The notes under the pieces are model-generated. The model made no database searches. It saw nothing but the letters and a program-made list of their open reading frames with translations, and had not been told where the DNA came from. From the NCBI RefSeq assembly GCF_002885955.2, contig NZ_POQS01000004.1, positions 469,199-533,198 of the forward strand: a stretch of DNA of 64,000 bases, in the 5' to 3' direction. This document shows, in pieces, positions 47,921 through 57,427 of the stretch. A program made the position numbers and the translations under genes. Source of the DNA: Achromobacter pulmonis. GTDB taxonomy: Bacteria > Pseudomonadota > Gammaproteobacteria > Burkholderiales > Burkholderiaceae_B. The stretch's first letter is position 1. Each line of letters starts with the position of its first letter.

Positions 47921-48550
47921 TCAGTCCAGCGACGCGTAGGCCTCGGGGTTTTCGAGGATGGAATAGCCCTGGCGCCAGTTGGCGACGGCCACCTGCGCCG
48001 AGCGCAGGAACATCAGGGCGAAGCCGGCCAGCGCCACCCAGTAGACATAGGCCTTGTTCCAGAACAGCGTGGTCATGGGCTCGTCGCCCACCAGCGTGAT
48101 GTAGCGGTAGGTGAGCCATACGGCGTAGCCGAAGAACACGGTGCGCAGCAGGTCGATGACGGTGGCCAGCACGCGGCCCGCGGGGCGCGGCAGGTAGCGG
48201 TATAGAAAATCCACCTGGATGTGGCGGCAGGCCCGCACGCACATGGCCGAGCCCAGGAACACCACGCCGATCAGGCAATAGACGGCGAGCTCCTCGGTCC
48301 AGGCATAGGAATCGTTGAGCACGTAGCGCGAAAAGAACTGCAGAAAAACCAGCAGCGCCATGATCCAGAATATGGCCAGGCAGATCCAGTCTTCGGGCTG
48401 GTAGCCCGCCAGGCTGACTTCATGGTGGTCGGCCTCTTCGAAGCTGTGGACGATTTCTTCGGCGGTGGCCAGCGGCGGCGGCTGCGTGCCGGGCCGGACA
48501 GGGTCGTGGCTGGCCGCCGCCATGACGGCGGCCTTGGCATCGGAATGCAT
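47921..48550 (-). CDS. TRAP transporter small permease (DctQ type)
   Basis: A 209-residue protein with four helices after a 55-residue cytoplasmic N-terminus that is longer than usual. FFSRYVLNDSYAWTEELAVYCLIGVVFLGSAMCVRACRHIQVDF is the DctQ core pattern (given here only as position: residues about 78-121). It pairs with the large permease directly downstream. Confidence 0.92.
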   Translation of the reverse strand: MHSDAKAAVMAAASHDPVRPGTQPPPLATAEEIVHSFEEADHHEVSLAGYQPEDWICLAIFWIMALLVFLQFFSRYVLNDSYAWTEELAVYCLIGVVFLGSAMCVRACRHIQVDFLYRYLPRPAGRVLATVIDLLRTVFFGYAVWLTYRYITLVGDEPMTTLFWNKAYVYWVALAGFALMFLRSAQVAVANWRQGYSILENPEAYASLD

Positions 48551-48612
48551 GGCGTTCCCCTAGTGCGAAGTCGGGAGGGTCGGGACCGCCGGCGGCGGCC
48601 CCGCGGGCGCGT

Positions 48613-49587
48613 TCACTTCACGGCCTGGATCCGTTCCCAATCCGATTTTTCGTAGCCGTACTGCTTGAACGGCACTTTCTCCAGCACGGTGTCGCGGAAG
48701 TCCTGGACGTTGACCTCCGCCACGTTCAGGCCGCGCTTGCGGAACACCTCGACCATTTTCTTTTCGCTCTCGGCGACTTCGCCCGAGGCCTTCTCGGCCG
48801 CCTGCTGCGCGACCTCGGTGAAGATCTTCTTGTCCTCGTCGGACAGGCTCTTCCAGAGCTTGCCCGAGATCACCGTGTTCAGGTGGTCGACGATGTGGCC
48901 GGTGAGGATGATGTTCTTCTGGACTTCATAGAACTTCTTGGCCTCGATGGTGGTGAGCGGGTTCTCCTGCGCCTCGACGGTGCCGTTCTGCAAGGCCAGG
49001 TAGACCTCGGCGAAGGCGATCGGCGCGGTATTGGCGCCGCAGGCGCGCGGCATGGCCAGGTAGGCCGCCACGTCCGGCACGCGGATCTTCAGGCCCTTCA
49101 TTTCGGCGCACTTGGTGAAGGGGCGGTTGGAGGTGGTCTGGCGCGTGCCGTAGTACGTGGTGGCGACGATGTGGTTGCCGCTTTTCTCGTCGTAGCCGCG
49201 GGTGAGCTCTTTGTAGATGTCGCTCTTGGTGTAGGCGATCAGGTGCTCGGGGTTGCGGAAAATGTAGGGGTAATAGGTGACGCCGATGCGCGGGAAGGTT
49301 TTCGCGGCGAAGCTGGAGCCGGAGATGATGATGTCCACCGTGCCCAGCGTCAGGCCCTGGTTGATGTCGTTTTCCTTGCCCAGCTGCGAGGCCGGATACA
49401 CGTCGATCTGGTAGCGGCCGTTGGTGCGCTTGCCGATTTCCTGCGCCGCCCAGACGGATGCGGTATGGAAGGGTTCGGACGTCTCGTATACGTGGGCCCA
49501 CTTGAGCTTGGTCTGCGCCAGCGCGCTGCTGCTGGCGGCCAGCGCCAGGGCGGCGATCAGCGCCTTGAGGGCGTTGCCTGGGTTCAT
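48613..49587 (-). CDS. TRAP transporter substrate-binding protein (DctP type)
   Basis: A 324-residue periplasmic binding protein with a signal peptide ending ALA (about residue 24). LKWAHVYETSEPFHTASVWA starts the mature protein; GLKIRVPDVAAYLAMPRACGANTAPIAFAEVYLALQNGTVEAQENPLT holds the conserved arginine that grips the substrate carboxylate (residues about 165-210). The family binds C4-dicarboxylates, uronates and aldonates; the operon favours a hexonate or hexuronate. Confidence 0.94.
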   Translation of the reverse strand: MNPGNALKALIAALALAASSSALAQTKLKWAHVYETSEPFHTASVWAAQEIGKRTNGRYQIDVYPASQLGKENDINQGLTLGTVDIIISGSSFAAKTFPRIGVTYYPYIFRNPEHLIAYTKSDIYKELTRGYDEKSGNHIVATTYYGTRQTTSNRPFTKCAEMKGLKIRVPDVAAYLAMPRACGANTAPIAFAEVYLALQNGTVEAQENPLTTIEAKKFYEVQKNIILTGHIVDHLNTVISGKLWKSLSDEDKKIFTEVAQQAAEKASGEVAESEKKMVEVFRKRGLNVAEVNVQDFRDTVLEKVPFKQYGYEKSDWERIQAVK

Positions 49588-49645
49588 GTCGTCTCCTCGT
49601 TGTTTTGAATGATCCGCCTGGCGACCCTGCTGTGCCGCCCGGAGG

Positions 49646-50680
49646 TCATGCTTCGACTACAAGTTGCACCTTGGTACTGCGACTGCGATCCGCTGCCAGT
49701 TCGAAGGCCTCGAATGCGCGCGACAACGGCAGTTGCGCGCTCATCAGGGGCCGCACGTCCACCTTGCGCGTGCGCAGGTAGGAAACGGCCCAATCGAACT
49801 CCACGTCCGCGCGGAACGCGCCGACGTAGTCGAGCTCCCGCGCCATGATGTTGTTGGCCGGGAACGCGATGCCTTCGGCCGGCAGCGTTCCCACTTGCAC
49901 GATGCGCCCGCCGCGGCGCGTGGCCGCCAGGCAGGTGGCCAGCGCGGCCGGGCTGCCGGCCGCCTCGATGCTGACGTCGGCGATGTCGGCCAGGTCGGCG
50001 GGCGCGGCCCGGTCGCCGCGCACGGTTTCGTCGGCGCCGACGGCCAGCGCCATTTCCAGCGGGCGGTCGGCGACGTCGGCGACGATCACGCGCGCCGCGC
50101 CGGCCAGCCTGGCGGCCAGCACCGTCATGCAGCCGATGGTGCCGCCGCCCGTCACCAGCACGGTACGGCCCATCAGAGGGCCGGCGCGGTTCACGCCGTG
50201 CAGGCCGATGGACAGGGGCTCGGCGCAGGCGATCTCGCCCAACGAGACGTCTTCTTCGGGCACCGGCGTGAGCTGGCGCTCGGCCATGACGAAGCGTTCG
50301 CGGAACATGCCCTGCACGTGCGGATACACGCTGGCGCTGCCCAGAAAGCGCATGTTGCGGCACAGATTGGCGCGGCCGGCGCGGCAGTAGTCGCACCTGC
50401 CGCAGGGATGCGAGGGATTGATGGCGACCTTCATGCCGGGCGCCACCGAGGCCACGGCCGCGCCGGTGCGCAGCACCACGCCGGAGGCCTCGTGGCCGGG
50501 GATGAGGGGTTCGCGGATGACGAAGGCGCCGACGCGGCCATGCTGGAAATAATGCAGGTCGGAACCGCAGATTCCGGCGGCGCCCAGCCTGAGTTCGACT
50601 TCGTGCGGCGCCAGCGGCGCGGTTTCGTCGGGTTCGAGGCGCAGGTCGCGCGCGCCGTGGATGCGGCAGGCCAGCGTCAT
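49646..50680 (-). CDS. Zinc-dependent alcohol dehydrogenase, L-idonate 5-dehydrogenase type
   Basis: A 344-residue medium-chain dehydrogenase. Catalytic zinc motifs are ICGSDLHYF and PGHEASG; the structural zinc uses HPCGRCDYCRAGRANLC; VLVTGGGTIGCMTV binds NAD(P). The sequence resembles L-idonate 5-dehydrogenase and sorbitol dehydrogenase. It would make 5-keto-gluconate or an equivalent keto acid. It overlaps the GntR gene as ATGA and is second in the operon. Confidence 0.88.
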   Translation of the reverse strand: MTLACRIHGARDLRLEPDETAPLAPHEVELRLGAAGICGSDLHYFQHGRVGAFVIREPLIPGHEASGVVLRTGAAVASVAPGMKVAINPSHPCGRCDYCRAGRANLCRNMRFLGSASVYPHVQGMFRERFVMAERQLTPVPEEDVSLGEIACAEPLSIGLHGVNRAGPLMGRTVLVTGGGTIGCMTVLAARLAGAARVIVADVADRPLEMALAVGADETVRGDRAAPADLADIADVSIEAAGSPAALATCLAATRRGGRIVQVGTLPAEGIAFPANNIMARELDYVGAFRADVEFDWAVSYLRTRKVDVRPLMSAQLPLSRAFEAFELAADRSRSTKVQLVVEA

Positions 50681-51429
50681 GGTTCGGTCTGCTCCCGGTG
50701 GGCGGCCGGCGCGGCCTCGGCATGCTGGCCGGGCGCGTCGGCGCCGGGCCAGCTTGCGGTGAGGCGGTCGTGCGAGCAGGCCAGGTGATGGTGCATGGCG
50801 GCGCGCGCGCCGCGGTCGTCGCCGGCGCGGATGGCGTCGATCACCTTGCGGTGCTCGGCGATGGCCGAGGCCCAGCTGGCGGGATTCTCGAAGTAGTCGC
50901 CCAGCTTCACGGACAAGGGGTTGTGGCGCTCGTCGAAGAGTTCGCTGACCACGCGCACCAGCACCGCGTTGTTCGCCATTTCGGCGATACGCGTGTGGAA
51001 CAGGCGGTCGCCGCGGATGGGCACGTGGCCGGCGAGCGCCTCGTCTTCCATGGTTGCCACCGCTTCGACCAGGCCGTCGACCAGCGCGGGCGCGTTGCGC
51101 AGCGCGGCCTGCGCGGCCAGTTCGCCTTCGATCACCTGGCGCGCGCGTATGGTTTCCAGCGGGCTTTCCGCCGTGAGGCTGGCGCGCGGCACGCCGGTCA
51201 GGCTTTGCACGTAGACGCCGGAGCCCATGCGGACCTCGACCCAGCCTTCGACCTCCAGCGCGATCAGGGCCTCGCGCACCGAGGGGCGCGACACGCCCAG
51301 CTTGAGCGCCAAGTCGCGCTCGGGCGGCAGGCGCGCGCCGACCGGGAACTCGCCCGCCTCGATCAGCAGCCGGAGCTGGTCGGCGATCTGGCGGTACAGG
51401 CGGCGGGGTTCGATGGTCTGGATGGGCAT
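50677..51429 (-). CDS. GntR-family regulator (FadR/FCD subfamily)
   Basis: A 250-residue regulator: winged helix with RLYRQIADQLRLLIEAGEFPVGARLPPERDLALKLGVSRPSVREALIALEVEGWVEVR (residues about 8-65), then an FCD effector domain with metal-type histidines (FHTRIAEMANN, EHRKVIDAI). The ATG at 51429 gives the normal N-terminus. First gene of the sugar-acid operon and probably its repressor; an inverted repeat 44 bases upstream is the likely site. UxuR, ExuR and LgoR of the same family respond to uronates and aldonates. Confidence 0.93.
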   Translation of the reverse strand: MPIQTIEPRRLYRQIADQLRLLIEAGEFPVGARLPPERDLALKLGVSRPSVREALIALEVEGWVEVRMGSGVYVQSLTGVPRASLTAESPLETIRARQVIEGELAAQAALRNAPALVDGLVEAVATMEDEALAGHVPIRGDRLFHTRIAEMANNAVLVRVVSELFDERHNPLSVKLGDYFENPASWASAIAEHRKVIDAIRAGDDRGARAAMHHHLACSHDRLTASWPGADAPGQHAEAAPAAHREQTEP

Positions 51430-51472
51430 GGACTGCGTTGCTGGAGGAAGTGCGGGGAAATTCGGGCCAGAA

Positions 51473-51489
51473 GGTAAAGTGGCCTTACC
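51473..51489. promoter_or_regulatory. Candidate GntR operator
   Basis: GGTAA-N7-TTACC inverted repeat between the GntR start (51429) and the divergent dgkA start (51599). On the minus strand it reads TGGTAAGGCCACTTTACC, similar in form to FadR-subfamily sites. Confidence 0.55.
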
Positions 51490-51598
51490 AATTGACCGGA
51501 ATCTTGCGCCCGCCCCGGATGAGTCACAATTAGGGTTTGCCCGCCGCGGGTAGCCCATATCTGTTAAAAAGCCGCCACCCGGTCCACTATTCACGCCC

Positions 51599-51997
51599 AT
51601 GTCCCCGAATCCGCACCACTCGCCCTACAAGAGCACCGGCGGCCTGCGTCGCATCCTGAACGCGCTGCGCTACTCGCTGCAGGGCCTGCAGGCCGCGATC
51701 AAGTACGAGGCGGCCTTCCGCCAGGAACTGGCGCTGGCCGTGCTGATGATTCCGGCCGCATTCTTCCTGGGCCGCACCACGGTGGAGGTGTTCTTCCTGG
51801 TGGGCACGGTGATCATGGTGCTGGCCGCGGAGCTGCTGAATTCCGCCATCGAGGCGCTGGCCGACGCGCTGTCGGTCGAATCGCATCCGCTGCTGGGACG
51901 GGCCAAGGACCTCGGCAGCGCGGCGGTGATGCTGTTGCTGATCTTCGCCGGCACGGTGTGGGTGGGCGTGGCCATCAGCCGTTTCGTCATGCATTGA
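51599..51997 (+). CDS. dgkA: Diacylglycerol kinase
   Basis: A 132-residue membrane kinase with three helices. The family core AAELLNSAIEALADAL, then HPLLGRAKDLGSAAVML, is complete. It phosphorylates diacylglycerol released during osmoregulated glucan and lipopolysaccharide modification, returning it to phospholipid synthesis. Divergent from the sugar-acid operon. Confidence 0.95.
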   Translation: MSPNPHHSPYKSTGGLRRILNALRYSLQGLQAAIKYEAAFRQELALAVLMIPAAFFLGRTTVEVFFLVGTVIMVLAAELLNSAIEALADALSVESHPLLGRAKDLGSAAVMLLLIFAGTVWVGVAISRFVMH

Positions 51998-52046
51998 CAC
52001 GGCTGGTCATGCCGCCGCCCCGGCGCGGCTATTTATACTGGGAGCC

Positions 52047-53366
52047 ATGATGCCTAGATCGACGTCGGACCCCTCGCAGCGCATCGTCATCGTCGGCGGC
52101 GGCGCCGGCGGCCTGGAACTGGCTTCCAAGCTGGGCCGGATCCACGGACGCCAGCACATCACGCTGGTCGACAGCCGCCCTTTCCACATCTGGAAGCCCT
52201 CGCTGCACGAGGCCGCGGCCGGCACGCTGGACATCCACCAGGAAGGCCTTTCATACCTGATGCTGGCGCACCTGAACGGGTTTTCGTTCGCGCAGGGCCG
52301 CCTCGAACAGGTCGACCGCGAGCACCGCAGCATCACGCTGGACGCGGTCAGCGACGCGCAGGGCATGGAAGTGCTGCCGCGCCGCGAACTGGCCTACGAC
52401 ACGCTGGTGCTGGCCCTGGGCAGCACGTCCAACTTCTTCAACACCCCCGGCGCGGCCGAACACGCCGTCACGCTGGACACCACCGAAAACGCGGAACAGT
52501 TCCGCCTGACCATGCTCAAGGCCATGGCGCAGGTGGACCTGGCCAAGGTGCGCAATCCTTCGGCGCGACTGGATCTGGTGATCGTGGGCGGCGGCGCCAC
52601 CGGCGTCGAACTGGCGGTGGAGCTGGTCGAGGCCAGCCACGTGGTCAGCGCCTACGGCCTGCCGAACTTCCGCGCCGAACGCGACCTGGCGATCACGCTG
52701 GTCGAAGGCGCGCCGCGCATCCTGTCGGCGCTGCCCGAGAAGATTTCTGTGGCGGCCACCCGGCGGCTCACCGAACTGGGCATCCGCGTGGAAACCTCGT
52801 GCCGGGTGTCCGAAGTCACCGACAGCACCGTGCGCACCGCGGACGGCCGCGAAATCCCCGCCCAGCTCTGCATGTGGGCCGCCGGCATCCAGGGTCCCGC
52901 CCTGCTGGCCGACCTGGGGCTGCCGCTGAACAAGCTGGGGCAACTGGAGGTCAACGACAGGCTGGAAACCCCGGACCCGCACATCCTGGCGCTGGGCGAC
53001 TGCTGCGCCGCGCCGTGGCGCGAGGGCCGCACCGTGCCCGCCCGCGCCCAGGCCGCCCACCAGCAGGCCGACTACCTGGCCAGGAAGCTCACCGCCCGCC
53101 TGCGCCACGCGGCCGAGCCCGCCGAACCCTATGTCTACCAGGACCACGGCTCGCTGGTCTCGCTGGGCCAGGACGCCGGCGTGGGCAGCCTGATGGGCAA
53201 GCTGGCCGGACGCGGCCTGTTCGTAAGCGGTACACTGGCGCGCCTGATGTACATGAGCCTGCACCTGATGCACCACAAAGCCGTGCTGGGCATCTCGCGC
53301 ACCGCCTCCCTGGCCCTCGCCCGCCTGCTCATGCGGCGCACGCGTCCACGGGTCAAACTGCACTGA
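52047..53366 (+). CDS. ndh: Type II NADH dehydrogenase
   Basis: A 439-residue flavoprotein with two Rossmann motifs, [18 protein letters not shown] (FAD) and [17 protein letters not shown] (NADH), and the second FAD contact [10 protein letters not shown]. The C-terminus has an amphipathic, basic membrane-binding helix region (LMHHKAVLG and [12 protein letters not shown]). It passes electrons from NADH to quinone without pumping protons. Two ATG codons stand side by side at 52047 and 52050; either may be used. Confidence 0.95.
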   Translation: MMPRSTSDPSQRIVIVGGGAGGLELASKLGRIHGRQHITLVDSRPFHIWKPSLHEAAAGTLDIHQEGLSYLMLAHLNGFSFAQGRLEQVDREHRSITLDAVSDAQGMEVLPRRELAYDTLVLALGSTSNFFNTPGAAEHAVTLDTTENAEQFRLTMLKAMAQVDLAKVRNPSARLDLVIVGGGATGVELAVELVEASHVVSAYGLPNFRAERDLAITLVEGAPRILSALPEKISVAATRRLTELGIRVETSCRVSEVTDSTVRTADGREIPAQLCMWAAGIQGPALLADLGLPLNKLGQLEVNDRLETPDPHILALGDCCAAPWREGRTVPARAQAAHQQADYLARKLTARLRHAAEPAEPYVYQDHGSLVSLGQDAGVGSLMGKLAGRGLFVSGTLARLMYMSLHLMHHKAVLGISRTASLALARLLMRRTRPRVKLH

Positions 53367-53371
53367 ATCCC

Positions 53372-54190
53372 ATGAACTTCATCCAAAAACTCGAACACGC
53401 CTGGACCGCCAGCAACTCGCTCCTGCAAGTCGGGCTGGACCCCGACCCGCAGCGCTTTCCGCGCGAATTGCAGGGCAAGCCGGACGCCATCTTCCAGTTC
53501 TGCCGCGACATCGTCGACGCGACCGCGCCGTACGCATGCAGCTTCAAGCCGCAGATCGCCTACTTCGCCGCCCACCGCGCCGAGGACCAGCTCGAAGCGC
53601 TGTGCCAGCACATCCGCGACAAGCATCCCGACCTGCCCATCGTGCTGGACGCCAAGCGCGGCGACATCGGCTCGACCGCCGAGAACTACGCGCGCGAAGC
53701 CTACGAGCGCTACCAGGCGCATGCGCTGACCGTCAGCCCCTACATGGGCCTGGACTCGGTCGAGCCCTACCTGGCCTGGCGCGACCGCGGCGTGATCGTG
53801 CTGTGCCGCACCTCGAACCCGGGCGGTTCGGACCTGCAATTCCTGAAGATGGATAACGGCGAGCCGCTGTACCTGCATGTCGCGGGCCTGGTGGCCGACA
53901 AGTGGAACGCCGACGGCCAGTGCGGCCTGGTGGTGGGCGCCACCTTCCCCAACGAGCTGGCCGCCGTCCGCCAGCGCATCGGCGACGCCCTGCCCCTGCT
54001 GGTGCCGGGCATCGGCGCCCAGGGCGGCGACATCACCGCCACCGTCAACGCCGGCGCCAACGCGGCGCGCAGCGGCATGATGATCAATTCCTCGCGCGCC
54101 ATCATCTACGCCAGCGGCGGCGACGACTGGCGCGAGGCCGCCGGCGCCGCGGCCCAGGGCCTGCGCGACGCGATCAACGCGGTGCGCTGA
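53372..54190 (+). CDS. pyrF: Orotidine 5'-phosphate decarboxylase
   Basis: A 272-residue decarboxylase of the longer (type 2) class. [15 protein letters not shown], the catalytic loop [18 protein letters not shown] with the Asp-Lys-Asp residues, and [11 protein letters not shown] near the C-terminus are diagnostic. It makes UMP in pyrimidine synthesis. The ATG at 53372 lies six bases after the ndh stop. It converges with cinA. Confidence 0.97.
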   Translation: MNFIQKLEHAWTASNSLLQVGLDPDPQRFPRELQGKPDAIFQFCRDIVDATAPYACSFKPQIAYFAAHRAEDQLEALCQHIRDKHPDLPIVLDAKRGDIGSTAENYAREAYERYQAHALTVSPYMGLDSVEPYLAWRDRGVIVLCRTSNPGGSDLQFLKMDNGEPLYLHVAGLVADKWNADGQCGLVVGATFPNELAAVRQRIGDALPLLVPGIGAQGGDITATVNAGANAARSGMMINSSRAIIYASGGDDWREAAGAAAQGLRDAINAVR

Positions 54191-54197
54191 ACGCCGC

Positions 54198-54216
54198 GCC
54201 GGGGTTCAGCCCCGGC
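54198..54216. terminator. Hairpin between convergent pyrF and cinA
   Basis: GCCGGGG-TTCAG-CCCCGGC, a perfect seven-base-pair stem, overlapping the cinA stop. No U-tract, so it is only a possible bidirectional terminator. Confidence 0.4.
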
Positions 54217-54742
54217 CGGCGGGCGCGCCCACGAATTCCAGCAATCCCCGCAGCGCGAATTCCACCGCGGCCTGACGCACCTGCGTCCGGTCGCCGGGGA
54301 ACACGTGCGTCATCGCGCGGCTGGTGATGCCGTCGCCGGTGCGCATGGCGAAACCGAAGCACACCATCCCCACCGGCTTGCCGGGCGTGGCCCCGCCCGG
54401 GCCGGCGATGCCGGTGGTGGACGCCGCCACCCGCGCGGCGCCGGAGGCCAGCAGCACGCCGTTGGCCATTTCCAGCGCGACCGGCTCGCTTACCGCGCCG
54501 AAGTGGTGCAAGGCGTCGGGCGAGACGTCCAGCTCGGCCACCTTGGCGTCGTTGCTGTAGGTGACGAAGCCGCGCTCGAACCACTCGCTGGACCCCGCCA
54601 CCGCCGTGATCGCGCCGGCCAGCAGGCCGCCGGTGCACGATTCGGCCGTGCCCAGCATCCAGCCCTTGCGGCGCAGGGCCTCGCCCAGCGTTGCGGCCAG
54701 CGCTTCCGTGCCGGACCCGATATTGCGTTGTGCTTCGCTCAT
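54206..54742 (-). CDS. CinA-family nicotinamide-nucleotide amidohydrolase
   Basis: A 178-residue stand-alone CinA C-terminal domain (PncC type): MLGTAESCTGGLLAGAIT, GSSEWFERGFVTYSNDAK, and AASTTGIAGPGGATPGKPVG carry the active-site serine-lysine region. It deamidates nicotinamide mononucleotide to nicotinate mononucleotide in NAD salvage. Start overlaps the pgpA stop by four bases. Confidence 0.93.
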   Translation of the reverse strand: MSEAQRNIGSGTEALAATLGEALRRKGWMLGTAESCTGGLLAGAITAVAGSSEWFERGFVTYSNDAKVAELDVSPDALHHFGAVSEPVALEMANGVLLASGAARVAASTTGIAGPGGATPGKPVGMVCFGFAMRTGDGITSRAMTHVFPGDRTQVRQAAVEFALRGLLEFVGAPAGRG

Positions 54743-55275
54743 CCCAAGACTCCTGTGCGCACGACCAGCGCCATGACCAGCAAGGCGTATCCGGCCGCCA
54801 CGATATCGTCCCACATTACGCCGAAACCGCCCTTGATGTGGGCGTCGAAGAACTTGATGGGAGGCGGCTTGACGATGTCGAAGGTGCGAAACAGCACGAA
54901 CGCCAGCGCCTGCGCCAGCCAGCCCGACGGCGTGAGCCACAGCACCAGCCAGAACGCCACCATCTCGTCCCAGACCATTCCGACATGATCGGGTTGCTGG
55001 AGTTCGCGCCCGACGCGATGACAGGCCCAGCAGCCGTACAGGAACGCCAGCGCCAGGAACACGCCGATGGCCAGGTCCGTGGCGGCCGGCGCGGCGGCGA
55101 CCCAGATCGCCCAGGCCAGCAGCGTGCCCCAGGTGCCGGAGGCCGGCCGGATCAGCCCGCTGCCGAATCCGAAGGCGATCAGCCGGCCGGGATCGCGGCA
55201 CACCCAGGACAGGGCGGGATAGGCAGCCCGGCTGCGGTCGCGCATGGAAGGGGAGCGGGTGTCGGCGGGAGGCAT
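54739..55275 (-). CDS. pgpA: Phosphatidylglycerophosphatase A
   Basis: A 178-residue membrane phosphatase with four helices. FGFGSGLIRPASGTWGTL, the metal site VGMVWDEMVAFWLVLW and FDIVKPPPIKFFD followed by GFGVMWDDIVAAGYA match PgpA. It removes phosphate from phosphatidylglycerophosphate to give phosphatidylglycerol. Between thiL and cinA. Confidence 0.95.
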   Translation of the reverse strand: MPPADTRSPSMRDRSRAAYPALSWVCRDPGRLIAFGFGSGLIRPASGTWGTLLAWAIWVAAAPAATDLAIGVFLALAFLYGCWACHRVGRELQQPDHVGMVWDEMVAFWLVLWLTPSGWLAQALAFVLFRTFDIVKPPPIKFFDAHIKGGFGVMWDDIVAAGYALLVMALVVRTGVLG

Positions 55276-55308
55276 GGCGTCCAGGAGGATGAGGCAAAAA
55301 CGCGGCGC

Positions 55309-56274
55309 TCAGGCCGCGGGAAAGTGGTCGAAGCCGGCGGGCAGCGCGTCCAGCGGCCGGCCCTGCGCGTCCAGCACGTCCAGGCCGGCACGCTCGCGGA
55401 TCCGGCCGATGCGGGTGGCGCGCGCGCCGGCCTCGCCGGCGGCGGCCAGCACGGCTTCGCGGCGGGACGCCGGGGCGGTGAAACACAGCTGGTAGACGTC
55501 GCCCCCGCCCAGCACGGCGCGGCGGCGCCGCGCCGGGTCCAGGCCGGCCAGCGCGGCGGCCACGGGCATTTGCGGGTAATGCAGATCGGCGCCCACGCCG
55601 CTGGCGGCCAGGATATGGCCCAGGTCCTGCAACAGGCCGTCGGAGACGTCGATGGCGGCATGGGCCACGCCGCGCAGCGCCAGGCCGAGCGCCACCTGGG
55701 GCCGCGGCCATTCCAGGGCCTCGCGGGTCGCGGACAGCAGCGCGGGGTCGGCCGGATACTGGCCGTCGAGCAGCCGGTAGGCCACGTCGGCCGCGCCCAG
55801 CTCGCCCGATACCCAGACATCGTCGCCCGGCCGGGCGCCGTTGCGGCGCAGGGCCTGCCCCGGCGCGACCGCGCCGAACACCGTGACGCTGATGGCGAGG
55901 TCGTGCGCGCTGCGCGTGGTGTCGCCGCCGATCAACGGGCAGCCGTGGACGGCCGCCAGATCGTGGAAGCCCTCGGCAAAGGCGGCCAGCCACGCCTCGT
56001 CCAGCCTCGGCAAGGCCAGGCCCAGCACGCAGCCGATCGGGCGCGCGCCCATCGCGGCCAGGTCCGACAGATTCACCGCCAGGGCCTTGTGCCCCAGCGC
56101 CCTGGGGTCCACATCGGGAAAGAAATGGCGCCCTTCCAGCAGCAGATCCGTGCTGGTGGCCACCTGCTCGCCGGGCGGCACCGGAAACAACGCGCAATCG
56201 TCGCCCACGCCCAGCAACCCTGCCGGCGCAGCGCGATTGAAATAGCGCGCGATCAAATCAAATTCGGACGCCAA
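55309..56274 (-). CDS. thiL: Thiamine-monophosphate kinase
   Basis: A 321-residue kinase: SEFDLIARYFNR at the start, GVGDDCALF and ATSTDLLLEGRHF metal-binding loops, AVNLSDLAAMGA, and IDVSDGLLQDLGHIL. It phosphorylates thiamine phosphate to the diphosphate cofactor. I chose the TTG at 56274, which has GGAG five bases upstream and gives the conserved ASEFDL start; an ATG at 56361 would add 29 unlikely residues. A G/C-tract repeat separates it from nusB. Confidence 0.94.
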   Translation of the reverse strand: MASEFDLIARYFNRAAPAGLLGVGDDCALFPVPPGEQVATSTDLLLEGRHFFPDVDPRALGHKALAVNLSDLAAMGARPIGCVLGLALPRLDEAWLAAFAEGFHDLAAVHGCPLIGGDTTRSAHDLAISVTVFGAVAPGQALRRNGARPGDDVWVSGELGAADVAYRLLDGQYPADPALLSATREALEWPRPQVALGLALRGVAHAAIDVSDGLLQDLGHILAASGVGADLHYPQMPVAAALAGLDPARRRRAVLGGGDVYQLCFTAPASRREAVLAAAGEAGARATRIGRIRERAGLDVLDAQGRPLDALPAGFDHFPAA

Positions 56275-56390
56275 CGCAACTCCGCAATCCGGCAAGAACA
56301 AGCGTAAGAAACAGGAAACAGCTGCCCGCACATAACGGGTGCCCCCCAATCCGGGCCGCACGGATCCGGCTCCGCCGGTCCGTAGCGGCG

Positions 56391-56429
56391 CCCCCCCGGG
56401 GGGGAAGCGCCAAAGGCGCTTCGGGGGGG
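56391..56429. repeat. G/C-tract intergenic repeat with hairpin
   Basis: Seven C, seven G, then AAGCGCC-AAA-GGCGCTT (56405-56421) and another run of seven G. Several alternative stems are possible. It lies between nusB and thiL. Elements of this look recur between genes in Bordetella genomes as far as I know; only one copy was noticed here. Confidence 0.6.
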
Positions 56430-56432
56430 AGC

Positions 56433-56924
56433 CTACTTCCGCATTTCGTGCGGACGCACGTCCGCGGCCAGCTTGTCGAGCACGCCGTTGACGAACTTGA
56501 AGCCGTCCGTGCCGCCAAACGACTTGGCGAGTTCGACGGCCTCGTTGATGGCGACCTTGTACGGCACTTCGACGTGATGGATCAGTTCGAAGCTGCCGAT
56601 CAGCAGGATGCCATGCTCGACGGGCGACAGCTCGGCCAGCGGGCGGTCGATGTAGGGCGTGAAACGCTCACGCAACGCGGGCGCTTCGCGCAGCACGCCA
56701 TGCAGCAAGGTCTTGAACCATTGCGCGTCGGCCTCGGAGAAATCCTCGGTGTCGCGCAGATGGGCGTCGATCTCGCCGGCGTCCTGCGTGCCTTCGCCGC
56801 CGCGCAGCAGCCACGCGTACACGCCCTGCAACGCGAATTCGCGTGCACGGCGCCGCGCGCTGCGCGCGTTGGCGCGGGCCTGCGCCGCGCTATCAGCGCT
56901 GGTCGTCGTCTTCTTCGTCGTCAA
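56433..56924 (-). CDS. nusB: Transcription antitermination factor NusB
   Basis: An all-helical RNA-binding protein of about 163 residues: [70 protein letters not shown] (given by position, residues about 100-150). With NusE it binds boxA in rRNA leaders. The start is uncertain: a TTG at 56924 overlaps ribH by 32 bases, an ATG at 56993 by 101. I list the TTG because it keeps the overlap short and has GAGG eight bases upstream. Coupled to ribH, as in most proteobacteria. Confidence 0.88.
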   Translation of the reverse strand: MTTKKTTTSADSAAQARANARSARRRAREFALQGVYAWLLRGGEGTQDAGEIDAHLRDTEDFSEADAQWFKTLLHGVLREAPALRERFTPYIDRPLAELSPVEHGILLIGSFELIHHVEVPYKVAINEAVELAKSFGGTDGFKFVNGVLDKLAADVRPHEMRK

Positions 56925-57417
56925 AATCTTCGTCCTCGTCGTCTTCGTCGTCTTCCTCGGGTTCCAGCGCCGCCACCAGGTTGGCCATTTCAACGGCCAC
57001 CTGGGCGCAGTCGCGGCCCTTGCCGGCGGCGCGGGCCTGGGCCTGCTCGTCGGTGTCCACGGTCAGCACGCCGTTGGCGACGGGGATGCCGGTTTCCAGG
57101 GAAATACGGGTGATTGCCGTGGCCATTTCATTGCTGACCACTTCAAAGTGATAGGTTTCGCCGCGGATGACGGCGCCCAGCGCGATCAGTGCGTCGAATT
57201 CGAACGTTTCGGCCATGTGGGACAGGGCCACGCCCAGTTCCAGGGCGCCGGGCACGGTGGCGACCATCACGTCGCGCTCGTCCACGCCCAGTTCGGCCAG
57301 TTCCTTCAGGCACGCTTCGAGCTCGGCCTGGCCGATTTCTTCATTGAAGCGGGCGCGTACGATGCCGATGTGCAGCCCTTCGCCGTTCAGGTCGGGGGTA
57401 AGGATATAAGGGTTCAT
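56893..57417 (-). CDS. ribH: 6,7-dimethyl-8-ribityllumazine synthase with acidic tail
   Basis: A 174-residue lumazine synthase: [48 protein letters not shown] and [21 protein letters not shown] are the active-site segments. It joins 5-amino-6-ribitylaminouracil and the ribBA product to form lumazine. The last 23 residues, after VAALEPEE, are almost all Asp and Glu, beyond the normal end of the family. This tail is encoded in the overlap with nusB. Starts 10 bases after ribBA. Confidence 0.96.
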   Translation of the reverse strand: MNPYILTPDLNGEGLHIGIVRARFNEEIGQAELEACLKELAELGVDERDVMVATVPGALELGVALSHMAETFEFDALIALGAVIRGETYHFEVVSNEMATAITRISLETGIPVANGVLTVDTDEQAQARAAGKGRDCAQVAVEMANLVAALEPEEDDEDDEDEDFDDEEDDDQR

Positions 57418-57427
57418 TTGTCGGCCT

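Noticed and set aside
54206..56197. Long frame fusing the cinA region with sequence opposite in phase to pgpA and thiL
   Set aside because: The upstream part is out of frame with the recognised pgpA and thiL proteins; only the last 178 codons, from the ATG at 54742, encode CinA.
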